Assembly: GCF_030867145.1 (NCBI RefSeq) | Contig: NC_134427.1 | Span: 17,073,001 to 17,137,000, forward strand | DNA length: 64,000 nucleotides | Reading direction: 5' to 3' | Source: Opisthocomus hoazin | Taxonomy: Eukaryota > Chordata > Aves > Opisthocomiformes > Opisthocomidae | In this document: positions 24,001-36,865 of the stretch, in pieces | How the letters are laid out: each line of letters begins with the position of its first letter | Numbering within the stretch: position 1 is the stretch's first letter | Position numbers and translations under genes: made by a program | The notes under the pieces: generated by a model | The model's input: only the letters and a program-made list of their open reading frames with translations | Databases searched by the model: none | Told to the model about the DNA's origin: nothing

Positions 24001-26429
24001 CCATCCATCCATGCATTTTCTTTCTCTCCTGGCCTTCATGCTTATCGTACAATCTCTTTTGTGTTGAGGTTTCACATAAGAATTACAGCTTTGTCCTTTT
24101 CAGGTAGGTAATATAGATTCTCATACATGGGGTGATTTTTTTTTTTTCACTTTCCCTGTTAGTAACTGTTGTTTTGTGAGTGTATCCCTCTGTATATGGC
24201 AGGGATACATTAACTGTTCCTCCCTGCTGCGTGTGTGGAGATTGCTCTTCAGGGGAACATTGAAGAGAGCGTAGAGTGAACTCAGGTCATTTTGAAGAAA
24301 GTGGGTCTCTGAAGGTTTAAGATTATCCTTGATGTGGCTGATCCCCTCAATGTGAGTGAGTGTTGATTAATAAAATAAATCTTATCATGTATAGATGGAG
24401 GAATGTCTTGAGTGCATGTAGACCATGAATGAGCAGCAGTACGGTGTCAGCTGCTGGAGTTTAGCAGCAGTGAACTTCTGAGGTGTGTGTTCCTTCCAGT
24501 GGTGTGCTGGAGGGACACAGTGGGGGCTGTAGGCATGGAAGCTTGTGGTCTGACAAGTTGAGTGAAGGTACTGCATGGGATGAATGCCCAGAGCCTGGGA
24601 GTAGCTGTTGCCCTAGGCTTTCTAGAGCTTGATTTTTCCTGGGCATTTTAAAAAATTGAGAGGTTATTCTGTAGCAATTAGAACAAGACATGCAGCTGGG
24701 AAGGAAGGACCTGTGCAGATCCAGGTGTCCGGTCTCACCTGAGGAAAATTCAAGGCCAAGCTAGTGTTAATCATCTGATTTAGATATGCACTCTGGCTGT
24801 AATGTTATTGTTTCTTATTTAGCATGAAATGTTGTTAAACTTATAGCTGTCATCCAGTTTTGCTTGTTGAGAGTATGTGGCTCAGGTACTATATGTTATC
24901 AAATTAAATTTTTTCCTTTCAATCAAAATTACTGGTCTAATTAATAGCATAATTAAAAGCCTCACTACCCATTGGGAGGAATAGAAACTGGAAGGTGTTT
25001 CCTCTTCTTGTCAGAGCAAACTTCTGTTGAAAAACCAAGCCACGGACCTGGTTTTGAGTTCTGTATTTATTTCGCGTCTCCTGTTAGCAGTGTTGTTCTT
25101 CCACATGTGCTCGTCCTTTCATCGTTAATACCAAAGAGTACTTCTGGCAGGTCTGGTGTCATGGCATAACCCTCAATCTACACAACGAGCTTTGTGCCAG
25201 GCAGTTATGAATGGGACGTGCCTATTGAGTGTGAGTATGGGGCAAGGCTTTCCAAAGGGTGCTGGTGTCGCTGCTGGATCCTACTCCAGAGACAATCTTT
25301 TTCCCAAGACACGACTGTAGATGTCAGTGTTTAACTAGCGCAGTGTTAGACTGCCCTGCTGCATTAATTTAAGTCAACATTTGATTCGGGCTTTTCACTG
25401 CGGTGGGAAAAATATGCTTTCTAAACCAGGACTTGGTATCTGAAAAGAGCGGTCTCCTTCAATGAAATAGTGCTTGATTTGAAAGCCTTTTCTTCCTCAT
25501 TCATAAATAAATTCCCTTGGTGACCTTGGATCTTCCTGGCAAAAAAAAAAAAAATCTGAATTGCAGACTTGTAAATATGTGCAGTTGATTTGAAGCTCTG
25601 TGGTTTTTTCTTTTTGATGTGACAGGATGCCATACGGTATTGCCAAATGGTATTAATGAGAAACATAAAATAGTTCTGCATGCTTTTCAGTATTTCCTCA
25701 GTTCTTAAATAAGCATTTTTACGAAAGACTTGCATAGTTCAATTAATATATGTTTCTTAATGGGACAACTGAAGCAAAGTGAAGGCTCCCATTGACAGCA
25801 GAAAACTGTAACCATAGGACATGGTAATTTTTTGCACAATCTGTGTGGGTTTATAGCATCTTTAATATTATAATCTCATTAAGTCCTGATTTTTTTTTTT
25901 GAAGTCTGATTTGAAGGGGCCTGAGCATTTTAATAAGATTCCTTTTGCTAAACCCAGAATATCTTTTGAAGATGAAAGTGGGGTAAAGTTTTCAGATTTT
26001 GGAGCATCTGCTGAATTGTGAAGCTGAATTTTGTGTTATGTGAAGGCTACTGGTTAAAACAAACGTAATGAGTATATATTGTTTCCAAATTAGGTATGCT
26101 GTATGTATTACAATATGTTAACTTATACTCCTGTGTCTGATTTTCAGGATAACAGGCGTTGCATATTATAATGGGCTTCCAGGCAACTGCATCTGCCACT
26201 ACCCTGTGAAATCTTTCAGCTAATAGAACAATGTGTAAATAGAACTTGAATTCAACGTGCTCTGACTGTCCAGTGCCAGAAGTAAAGCCTGGAGAGTGCT
26301 TGTTGCTACATAGTAATTTTAGAGTGCTTCTTCAGCATTCTAGTTAAAATTTTGGCAGGTAAATAATATCAGTTCCAGCTGTAATCAAAAGAGTTGAGGA
26401 ATTCCAGTAGAAAATTAAAAGGAAGATTT
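21037..26429. other. Non-coding block, no gene recognised
   Basis: No gene recognised. A 133-codon open frame on the minus strand (23162-23563) has no familiar motif. T and A runs occur near 24130, 25541 (A14) and 25892. The stretch around 21120-21175 is GC-richer, and 24.8-24.96 kb is very AT-rich. Nothing else could be supported. Confidence 0.6.
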
Positions 26430-26794
26430 CTTGTGAAAGAAAAATTTGGGGTTGTTCAGTGTGGAGAACAGAAGGCTCCAGGAAGACCTGGCAGCCTTCC
26501 AGTACCTGAAGGAGCGTATAAGAAAGCTGAAGAGGGACTTTTCCCAAGGGCATGTAGTGATAGGACAAGGGGGAATGGCTTTAAACTAAGAGGGGAGATT
26601 CAGAAATTCTTCACCATGAGGACGGTGAGGCACTGGCAGAGGTTGCCCAGAGAAGCTGTGGCTGTCCCCTCCCTGGCAGTGTTCAAGGTCAGGTTGGGTG
26701 GGGCTTTGAGCATCCTGGTCTGGTGGAAGGTGCCCCTGCCCATGGCAGGGGGGTTGGAACCAGATGATCCCTAAGGTCCTTCCATTCTATGAAA
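26430..26794 (+). mobile_element. CR1 LINE, 3' end fragment of another subfamily
   Basis: The + strand carries a CR1 ORF2 C-terminus and tail. Coding traces in order are a G-L-F-S-L-E-like start, E-G-A-Y-K-K, D-R-T-R-G-N-G-F-K-L, a F-F-T-M-R phrase, H-W-Q-R-L-P-R-E-A-V and F-K-V-R-L-G. The frame is largely open from 26394 to 26774. It ends with 'CAtGGCAGGGGGGTTGGAAC', GATGATCC, AGGTCCTTCCATTCTATGA. The tail differs from the copies at 36 and 42 kb, so it is from a different CR1 subfamily and probably older. Only the last 360 bases or so are present. Confidence 0.9.
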
Positions 26795-27284
26795 TGAGAT
26801 TGCTGTCTTCTGGATAAGAGACTCTAGAAATGTTATAGGTGGGACAGGTAGGGCAGTCCTGCAGTCCTTTAACCTGTTGTGGTATTTCTACACTCTGTGT
26901 GTGTGTAATAAAAAATTAATTTGGTTGCATTTTTTGTGTCAAGGTTCCTACTTGAGGAAAATTTGGCCAGACTGCGCTCTCAAACACCACAAAATTTCAG
27001 CTGGGACAGGACTCTGCCACCTGTGTCCTGTCCAATGTCCCCAGTTATTGCAGGATGGGGAATGCCGGCTGAGTCTTGTCTCGCTGGAGAATCTCACTTT
27101 GCTCTCCATAGACCCGTGCTTTATGTGTGGAGGTGGTGGCTGCTGGCTTTGCGTTCAGGGGGACAGGAGTGATAGGAGTGAAGAAAATGTGGATAGAGGG
27201 CCTGCAGGAGACTGAGGGGTAGGAAGTGGAGAGAACTAGAATGTATCAGTGAGAGCTGCTTCCAGTGGAGAGCATCAATGCTTC
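26795..27284. other. Spacer between two CR1 fragments
   Basis: Mixed sequence of about 490 bases. The second half (27170-27284) may be a very degraded upstream part of the next CR1 relic, but I cannot align it by eye. No gene is recognised. Confidence 0.5.
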
Positions 27285-27725
27285 TTAACAACCAGAATTG
27301 ATCTCTTCTGGAATATTGTGTACAGTTCTGATGACCCGTGTCCAAGGAAAATAAACTGGTGCAAAGAATGCTTGCTAGTGTGATAAGGAAAACAGAGAGC
27401 TTACTTTATGAGAGGAGACTAGAAGAGGTTGGTTTGCTTGCTTAGCATAGTATAACGAAGGCCAAGAGGGGATGTGTTTGCCTATAAATATATCAAGGAG
27501 ATAAATATCAGGCAGGGAGAAGGCTCCAGCTGGAGGCTAGCTAAAGCTTACTGCCTAGTGAAGGATGTTGCTAGCATGAGGATGAGGGGGTATAAAACAC
27601 CTATTCTTTTGCTGGCTGTGAAAGTGAAGGCCCTGGCACCGCTGACTGGTGGGAGATCAACCACAGTGTTGAAAGTGGAGATCAGTCAGCCAAGGACTGA
27701 CAAATGAAGGATCCTATGATCGTCA
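27285..27725 (+). mobile_element. Ancient CR1/L3-like LINE relic
   Basis: Remnants of LINE ORF2 on the + strand. They include a CTGGAATATTGTGTACAGTT phrase (the 'L-E-Y-C-V-Q-F' region), ATGAGAGGAGACTAGAAGAG ('Y-E-E-R-L-R-E'), 'GGTTtGcTTGCTTAGC' ('G-L-F-S-L'), GAGGGGATGTGTTTGCCTA and 'TAAATATATCAAGGAG' (Y-K-Y-I-K-E). The tail runs into AAGGATCCTATGATCG. Stops and frameshifts are frequent. The style (Y-I-K-G type and AT-rich) suggests an older CR1 or L3-like lineage than the other copies. Ends are approximate, about 30 bases. Confidence 0.72.
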
Positions 27726-30274
27726 GAGCAAATTTCAGGGGAAGGGAGCAGAGCAGCACTTTGGCCTGACTGGTTATGGTGCACAAGGACCTTCCGGTCC
27801 TTGGAAGGACAAATGGAAATCTTTTGACTTGATACTGCACTAGTGTTTCTGTTAATATTTGTGGGCTTCAATACAGCTTGCCACAGGTAGGGGTGTTTGC
27901 CCATGTAGATGTCAGACTAAAGCTTGTCCAGAACCTTTTAATAGGGAGATTTTTCATTGTTTGCTTCATGGCAGCCTGCCACTTCTAATTAAATTTAAAC
28001 TTGGAGGGGTTTTTGGAGTGCAGGAAAGCTTTGAGGTAAAGCTGGAAATAACAGTAGACCAGTTAAGGCACTGATTTGGGATACTAAAGGTTCAACTCCT
28101 GGTCAGCCTGAACTGGACTTGAAAACTTTAATTTGGCATCTTGTGTTTTTGGGTGGGTGTGTTTAGTCCCACTGGAGTCCCATTTTGTCCTCTTTTCTAA
28201 TTAGTTACAAAAATTCTTTTAGCAAGTGTATGTGTTAACCTGCATTGGAAACAGGTGTGTCCTACCCAGGGTCTTTTGGGAAAATGTGTTGGAGGGAAGA
28301 ACTGAGAACAGTCTGTGCTTTGGGAGCTGTGCCACTGGGTTTTCCTAGAGCCCAGGTGGTTATTAAAAGCTCTCAGCCTACTGCATCTGTCTCCAGTAAT
28401 GTGAGGGGCAGACTGTTTCCATATCACACAAAGTTGTCTATGTTTACTTGAAGGAGAAGGCAGCTGTTGGTGGCTTTGCTGGATTGGCTGGTCTCTCTGA
28501 TCCTTTAAAATCAGTTCAAATGTCACTGTACTAGTTGGACATGAAAAGCTGTATTGCATAATTTAGCAAAAACTTCACAGCATGCTGTGGGAAATAGGAA
28601 CTTTTGCTGGTCACTTAGTTAACTTCAAAGATTAATTTCCATTCTTTCTACGCTTTCTAATTCAAATGCATGCTAGGAAACGCCACTTATGTCAGTAAAA
28701 GCCTCAGGCTTTATTAATGTAAAACTCACAATTAAATCTGCTAACAGAAAAGATTTGTCATCATTTATATACCTTTATGGAAATACTTAGCCATGAAAGA
28801 ATAAACTTGTAGAGCCCAATCTTGCTGTCTAAATGTGGGCAGCTCAGGGATTTCTAGAGCAGATGCATGTCTTTCAAAATGGACCACAGAAGACTCATGG
28901 GCTTTTAACACTGTGCAGAGGCTGTTCTCTTTCCATGCCGCTAATTGCCAGTAATTTAACTGCAGTGGCTTTACCCTGTGAGAGGGCTGTCTGTGTCCAG
29001 ACACTATGCTCTGCCTGCACCAATATTCTGTCACTGGGAGCCTTTTTAAATTTAAAGCTGCCTTAGAGCTTTGTACAGAGCAGCTCCCAGGGAAAATGCT
29101 TCACAGCAAAGAGAACAATAAAGAGAAAAGGCTCCCCTCTGGGAAGATTTTCTGGATTATATCCAAGCTTTGGACCACTGTAGATCCTGTTCCCTATAAG
29201 AAGCATGTGTCTAACTTTCCATGTTGGATTGAGATTTAATTTTAGCCATAGCTTGAGGGTCTCTTGTATTTCAGCACCTTGTGGAATGATCTTTTTGCTT
29301 TGTAAAGACATTGCTGAGATAACTGTGTTGCTGGAGGATATATCTTGATCCTGAAACACTAACTGCATTTTGTTTGCGTTGAAGAATTTGTTTTGCATTT
29401 GTGAATCATCTGTGAGAGAAGGCTGTGATTCAGCACCTCCTACAACCAAACCTGGTCAAGTCTCCATTTGCACAGTCTCCATGGCTGTTGCTCAGCTGAA
29501 ACAGGATCTCCTCTGCTGGGATCTGACATTCACTGTAACCCAGGAGAAATTTGTTAGGAGAATCAGAACCTGTGCCTCCCCGGAGAACTTGGAGGCTTAG
29601 GAACCCTGTTAGCTCTGTAGTTTTCTTGCCTCTTGCAAGAAAAGTAATCCAAAGTTCAGGCAGGCTGCATATCTTGTAAGCATTTGCAGCAGGGGGAGCA
29701 AATGCTCACTTTACATTAGTATTTTAGCCTGGATTAGCTGTGTGTTTTTGAAACTTATCTCCCAGCTGTCCTTGCTTAGAGTACATTTGTTTGTATCGCA
29801 GGGCAGTCTTGGAGTGTATAACCTGCATTTCTTCTGGGTGAAGCTGAACTACAGAATACCACCTAGGACTGCATCTGATAAGCTGCAATGACCAATGGGC
29901 ATGTTGGTCTGTGGCACCAACTGGATTTGAGCTAAAGGGGAATCATTCAAATGTGCATAATACAGATATTGGATCTTTAGCACAAGCTGTTTTAATCTGT
30001 AGATGTTCTCCTGCTGGGCTGTGCTATGTGTCAGAGCAGACGTATAACCTGAGCCGTGCAGAGCTGATGGCAAAGAACCTCTTAGAGCCAGGAATTCATT
30101 CAGTGCGAAGAAGATAATCCTGTGGAATATATGAAGATTTTCAGTGGACAGCCATGCTTTAGAGCTCTGTGACTCAACAGTTAAGACTTGGCTATAACTT
30201 GGTATTCCGACAAAAGTTATTCTACTTCACTGCCTGTAACTCAAAGTAGGACTTTAATATTTCTTTAATTTGCC

Positions 30275-30282
30275 TGACGTCA
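30275..30282. promoter_or_regulatory. Perfect CRE-type palindrome
   Basis: TGACGTCA is the full consensus for CREB/ATF dimers. It stands in CpG-poor sequence, where an intact CpG is uncommon. Whether it is bound is unknown; a single 8-mer can occur by chance about once per 65 kb. Confidence 0.2.
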
Positions 30283-31711
30283 CAAAAACACACGCTCCAA
30301 CAAACCTAACCTGATTTTGGAGCAGTCCCAATACAAACAGTACAAACAGTTGTCTTGGGAAGCTAGATGTTTAAACTGGCGAGATGCTCAGTGAAAGGCA
30401 GACACTGACATCTGTAATGAAAAGGAAATGCAATCATGCTGAAGAACTCGGAGAAGGGTGCTTGCTTCCCTTCTGCTGACACACAGGTCTTCAGGTAGGA
30501 TTGCACTCCTCTTGAAGTTAGTGTCAAAGTTCCTCTGGATCCCACTGAACAAGATGCATGTATCTGTCAGCCTTTGTCTGACATGAGGCTGTGTTATGGG
30601 GAAAACAAAACCTTTGCACTGGTCTGCATATGTTGCATACAGACTTGAATATTTTTTTCCCCTAATGTGCTGTTCACCTTCCCAGGTTTAGATATTTTGT
30701 TGGCTTTGCTTTCTTGTACCAAAGCAGAATGTTCCTTGGGACGACAGAGATTGGTGACATACTGATTTGAGGCTTTGCTGCACTGTTAAATAAAATAGTA
30801 TCTCGTGTGTATGGTGAGGGGAGATCTTGTGACTCATGGAATGTATATGTGGCAATGTCTGAATTAGAATTCCTATCAGTTTGTGTGGCTTAGTTGTTCT
30901 GGGCAGAGTATTTCCTTTAACTTGTCTTAAACCATGTCGAATCCCTAGGGTCTGGGGAGAAGAGGTGAGTTTGTGTAATTGCAGAGTATCAAAATCCTCA
31001 GGTAGGGTTAATTCAGAATATGAGAATTCAATTACTTGTTCTGGCAATTACTGAGACATCATAGGCTTTAATGCTGCACACCATACAGTTTAAGAGTCAG
31101 ATTCTAAGTTTGCAGCGTGCTACAGCCTGAGTCATCCTAACTTGCGTCCAGCAGGCTTGCAAGAACAGTCCTATTTTCATTAGCTGGAAGGGTTTGCATT
31201 AGCCTCTACCTGTAGCACTGAGATCTGAACCACAGAGCCTGCATAATGTGACACTTCTAGTAGAATGAAATCCTGTTCAGACCAAGGCAATTCATTGCAT
31301 ACCTTAGCCTATTCCCACACACTTGTGTATGCATTGGGTCAGCAGCAGGAGCTGTTGCAGAGCAGCAGGGGGTATGTGGTTCCATTGTTTTAAATATGTC
31401 AACTCCGAGGCTTTTCCTGTGGAAGGTTTGGTTGTGTTGGATTTTTCTGAGGTTTCTTAAGAGAGGTTTTTCAGTGTTTGAAGTGTGTGTTCAGAACACC
31501 TAGAAATAACATGGCTAATCCTCAGGAGTTGTAAAGGATGGCAGTAGGATCCTCAGCAAAATGCAACGCTCTAGCTTTCTGGGTACCAGCCGAGTGGAAA
31601 TTGTAAGATCTAGTTGCAATCCTTTCAGGAATGCGAACACCCATGTGACCTTGGGCAATTTCTGCTCCTTGCTTTTGTTTCTATTCCTATCTTCTCTGCT
31701 CTCACTGTCAG

Positions 31712-31805
31712 TCCATGGTGGTTTTCTGGTGAGAATTGTCTGTTTTGTGGCGTCTAGCAGAAGGAGAATTTGCTCGTGGTTAGCACCTCTGGATGCTCCT
31801 GCAAT
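31712..31805 (+). other. Candidate exon, unidentified
   Basis: An unusually long pyrimidine-rich stretch (about 31658-31708) ends with CACTGTCAG at 31711, and ATGTAAGTG follows at the right end. One frame, starting at 31714, is open through all 94 bases. The translation is hydrophobic then basic and matches nothing I know. It is a splice-signal lead only. Confidence 0.18.
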
Positions 31806-34800
31806 GTAAGTGAAAATAAAAGCTTTCACAGAATAGCATAATTATCTTTCTAATATTCAGTTAGTTCTTTTATAGAACATTCAAGACGAGCCTCTGAGAA
31901 CCTGTTGGAAGCAGCGGGCACATTACAATCACTAGGAAAGTGAAAAAGGTTTAAAGGGTTAACCAGTGTACAAGCCATAGAGGGGCACGAGACATTTTTG
32001 TAAGAACTAAATCAAGGAAAATTGTAGTGATCTTTTCAGCTTATTTATTGTGCAGGGCTGATGGGAATCCCTTTTTAAGCGCTACGTGCTGTCTTGTGGG
32101 TATTCACCCACTTAAAACCAGGGCTGAATTTGGTCCTCTGTATTACATGGTAAAGGTGACGACTGGTATGCGAGTGAGTGGCCCAATGTTAATTTCTAGC
32201 AGGGAGTTTTTAGTTTGACTGAGAGCTTTTCAGGACTTCATAGCTTTGCTGCTGTATTCCCTGGTGGCAATGGGCTTGCCTTGTAGGGGCATTGGGAAGC
32301 TTAGTGACTGTCAGGTTCTCCTCCACGAAAGGTCTTTGGGCAAAAGGCAGTCTGAGTACAATATGTAGCTTCAAAATGGCTTCAACCTTTTGCAGTTTGG
32401 ATGGCAGCACGTTGAATGAGCATCTCTGTGACTGACAGTTGTGGAGTGCCTGCAAGCAGTTCTTGTTACACGCATTTTGAGATTTCCAGTTATCTGCTGA
32501 AGTATAACCAGTCCCAAAGGCAGGCAGAAGACCCTCTGAACTCATCGTCCTCTCTTCTTTTAGCATTTAGGTTCTGTCTGTCGCAACAAATACGCTCAAA
32601 TGTCTCAGTACATACTGTGCCTGTGCTTAGCTGCTTCTGCGATGAAAGACTTCATCCTGAGTAGGTGGCATGCAGGCTGGCTTCTGAAACCATCCTCTGC
32701 CAGGTACTTCTGCCCTCCGAGTGGCTCAATAGATGTTTGTTTTCAGTTTGTTTATCTGCAGTAAAGAAGTTGTGCCTTTGTTTGCACTATCCTCAGCCTG
32801 CAGATCTTTCTAGTGGGAGTTGATTTTCTTCTGGAATTATTCTCTCTGAATCCTAAGTACCATTTGCCCTTTCCAAGTGATAGGGACAGGCCTGAAATAC
32901 AGCCTTAACCTGACTTATGTTGCTGGGTCAACTCTCTGGTAAGCAGGACAGTATGATGCAAAGCGGTGTTGACTTGACTTCACCTAACATTTTTGTCTCG
33001 GCTAAGCCTGGACAGTACTCCTGAAATATTCACATACAATCTCCCCAGCTTTCTGAAGGACTGGAACAATAACATTCAAAGTTAAGCTAGTGGGTAATTT
33101 TAGAGATATGATGCTGATTTCCATAAAAAGAACTGCTAATTACAGAAATATCGTGTTGATTTGACCCTATAGACAAACTTAACAATTTCATGCAGCTTGC
33201 TGCTATCTCTTGCTCCTGACTTTTTTCTACATTGGACATATATTTGATGTAATATTAGACTTGCTTGCAATAATCCTTAGGGGTGTGTAGTCTTTCTTTC
33301 CATGAGATCAATAACACTTTCCTACTAAAGTGCTTTTTTTGAAGGATAGCGATTCCAAATATGGTACGGCCAGTACAAAACCCTGTAACTGTTAATTTAA
33401 ACAGATTGAGGTTTGCACCTTCTGTTATATAGTCATATTTGGAATGACAGAAAATAAGAAGTTCTGTACAGGAAAGCTTTTTGCTCAGATATCACGAATG
33501 TCGTCTCACCAGTCACTGATTTCCAAAGAGTAATACAAGATACCTGTTTTCCTCTATATTTGTAGCTGGCAATAGGTGTGTTGTGTGTCAGTAATTATTA
33601 ATATTCTAATGACTGCCGTGGTGATTGAGAACAAGTGCTGATATAATCAGAGCACAGGATGATGCACATACAGAAAAGTCAATCTTAGGCATGACTGAGC
33701 TGTTAAATCGTTTGAATGCATTCGCATGCTTCTGAGTTTGTTTCTGGTCATTGGCCAGTAATACTATAGTAGCAAAGATAATACTGGAAAAACATGGCAT
33801 GCAGTGCCAGAGTTATCAACTCATCAGGTTACTGTCAGTAATTCTCTCTGGAAGATCCCTACTTTAATTTTTTTTTTCTTAAAATCTCTGATCATGTAAG
33901 CTAGCAATGTATGTGCATGAAAAAGAAAATTGCTGCAAAAGGTTCTTTCTTGAAGACTTTTGTTTGGAAAACTTTCTGTTAATCAAACTTGAAAAGCAGG
34001 TTTGCAGTATTACTTCATGTGTAGTACTTGAATGAAAAAAATATAGATTCCTACGTTTTTAGTATCAAACTAAACGGAGGTACCTAGTTCCTGGTCAATA
34101 TACACATTTTTTCCAGAAGTTGGAGTGCTTGGAGTCCCTCCAGTGGCTCTTTTGGGGGTGGGGGGATGTGTGTCTAACACAGTGAGGTGGCTGGCAGAAG
34201 AGCATGAGGAATATGGTTTCTTGGAGGCTTGGCCTCGAGAGAGGCAGCCTGCAGCAGCACAATCTCTAGCAAAAGCACTGGGAATAACTGGTCTTCTGGA
34301 GACTGAATGGAAGCATAGATTTGTTTCACACTGTCTTGTGTTGAGAAAGCTCTGTTCTGTGCCAAAGTGAAAATCCTGAACTACTTTCCCTCTAATGGGC
34401 TGTCCCTTTAGCTTTCAGCTCTTTGAGAATTTTTTTGATAGTTCAAATGTTTTGAAACGTTTGCTATTGCTGATAAGTGGGGTTTGAATCTAAGAGTTTA
34501 CGATGAAGCTGCAGGAAAGAGAAATCGTTAATTCACATAACTTTTTCTGATGCATCCCTAGTCCTTGGAAACAATCCCCAGGCCTCTGCAGAGCTCATGT
34601 GGCATAAGCAGTCTGGTTGTCTTTGCTTCCTGTCACTCTTATAATACTGAGAGTTAGAAACTTGGGCTCAGTAATTTTTTTTGTAATTCAACTTTCCCTC
34701 TAAAAGAGAGTGTAAGTCTATTAACAACACTGAAAAAGAATATTGTGTCACTCTTACTGCTTCACTGGTTGCATTTTTTTTTGGTAGAAGTACTTACTGT

Positions 34801-36079
34801 AAAATCTTTTCCTTTCAATAGTGCTCTGCTCTTAATTTCAGCCTTTCTTCTCTGTGGTTTTTAAAACAGGTCATCAGAGGGATCATACTCTTACATCTTT
34901 GCATATACTGGGGACCTGTAGCGTATTCTCCTGTGTCCAGTTCTTGTGTTTCTCCATTGCTGCAAGGAAGACACTTCTAAGGTTAACTGAAAAGGCAGCT
35001 GGTGGAATGAAATTTTGCACGGTGGAAAGGGAAGCATGTTATCAAAAGGCACTGCAGGAATGGAGGTGGATGTAGTGGGGAGTGCCTAATAGTGCGAGCA
35101 CAGCTTGACAGGTAGAATGGTCCAGCAGGAAATGGATTATGTAGGGCCTAACTCTGTGAATTGCAGGATTTTCTTTGTAATAGTAAGTGGAAATGGGGAA
35201 TGTTCAGCAGGGGTTAGGACTGAGCCCTGACTGTTAAAATTAACTCTTTAAACAAGTTAAATAATTGGAAGACTTGCAAGATTGCATCTTTGTTTTTTCT
35301 TCCACTCATTTGAATTGTTGATGTGTTATTCAGTTTCCTGCAAAGTAACTTCAGCGAGTTTTCAGAGATTTCAATAAATGCTAGTTCTGCTTTCCAGACA
35401 TGCACTTATTAAATGCTTTTGTCTCCAAAACATTTGCAATACCTTGTTGTCTATGCATTGCTCATGTTACTACCTTTTTTTAACAGAGTTCAGCTTCTAC
35501 CTGCTGCAGGGATTTAAAAAAAAAAAAAGGCAAGCAAAAAGGTATTTTCAGAGTTGTATAGAACGTTCCTAGATAAAGTGCAGGGAAAATAAGCACAGAA
35601 AACCTTCCTTCCCTGCCTGTGCACAGAGGAAGAGCTCATGCTGACTTGCTTGATTGTTTTCCTTGTCTTTTTAGCTGTAGCATGTGACAGTGAAACAACA
35701 GCTTTGTGTTGTTTTTAATACACTCCTCCCTGGTATCACTGGTCTTGTGGGTGAACTGATTTTGGGACTGCACCCTACAGGCCACGGCCTGTGCAGAGAG
35801 GAGCAGGGTATGAAGATGGGCTGCACCCTGCTGTTGTCAGCTCGCAGCCAGACACCCCCCAGCAGATGCTTTGTATTCACTTATGGAAGCAAAAGCAGCT
35901 GGAAAGGTTTTTTTTTTTCACTTGTTTGGAGATTTTTCCAGCATAAGATTATTTCTTGGTGACATAGAGGCAGCATAGCTGAATGCATGCAGGCTCTGCT
36001 GGGAAGCTCTCCTGCTTGCTGGCCCTGGGTGTGTAGATGGGGGCATGGGGAGCACTGACTGTCGCTGTATGGCTGCTGA

Positions 36080-36865
36080 GTCACAGAACTGTAGGGGTTG
36101 GAAGGGACCTCTGAGGACCATCTAGTCCAATCCCCCTGCTGAAGCAGGGTCACCTAAAGCAGGTTGCACAGGACCTTGTCAAGGTGGGTCTTTCCACAAC
36201 CTCCCTGGGCAGCCTGTTCCAGGGCTCCGTCACCCTCAGAGTAAAGAAGTTCTTCCTCATGTTCAGCTGGAACTTCCTGTGCTTCAGTTTGTGCCCATTG
36301 CCCCTTGTCCTGTTGCTGGGCACCACTGAGAAGAGTCTGGCCCCGTCCTCCTGACACCTACCCTTCAGATATTTATAAGGTCCCCTCTTAGCCTTCACCA
36401 GGCTAAACAACAAGCCCAGCTCCCTCAGCCTCTCTTCGTAGGAGAGATGCTCCAGTCCCCTCATCATCCTCGTATCCCTCTGCTGGACTCTCTCCGGTAG
36501 CCTCCTCATCTTTTTTGAACTGGGGAGCCCAGAACTGGACAGAGTACTCCAGATGAGGCCTCACTAGGGCAGTGTAGAGGGGAAGGAGAACCTCCCTCGA
36601 CCTACTGTCCACACTCTTCTTAATGCATGCCAGGATGCCATTGGCCGCCTTGGCAGCCAGGGCACACTGCTGGCTCATGGTCAACCTGTCGTCCACCAGG
36701 ACACCCAGGTCCCTCTCCGCAGAGCTGCTGTCCAGCAGGTCCACCCCAAGCCTGTACTGGTGCATGGGGTTGTTCCTCCCCAGGTGCAGGACCCTGCACT
36801 TGCCCTTGTTGAACTTCATCAGGTTCTTCTCTGCCCTTCTCCAGCCTATCCAAGTCCAGGCTACT
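36080..36865 (-). mobile_element. CR1 LINE, 3' third of ORF2 and tail
   Basis: On the + strand it begins TCACAGAACTGTAGGGGTTGG, the complement of the CR1 tail. The minus strand encodes the C-terminal half of CR1 ORF2, downstream of the reverse transcriptase active site: [14 protein letters not shown], a [11 protein letters not shown] phrase, A-L-V-R-P-H-L-E-Y and F-W-A-P-Q-F-K-K. The frame then shifts near 36500 and resumes in another frame as [11 protein letters not shown] deletion of about 20 bases near 36190 removes part of the E-S-P-S-L-E-I-F-K equivalent. It is the same subfamily as the copy at 42 kb but broken. Confidence 0.95.

Larger units (their letters stand above)
27726..36079. other. 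Non-coding block, no gene recognised
   Basis: Long stretch without a recognised gene. It contains an 8-base-stem hairpin (27784-27803), a perfect CRE palindrome TGACGTCA (30275-30282), a splice-flanked candidate exon (31712-31805), G-rich sequence near 34151-34168 and an A12 run near 35517. Open frames up to about 130 codons (for example 29063-29449 minus) have no recognisable domain. Confidence 0.55.
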
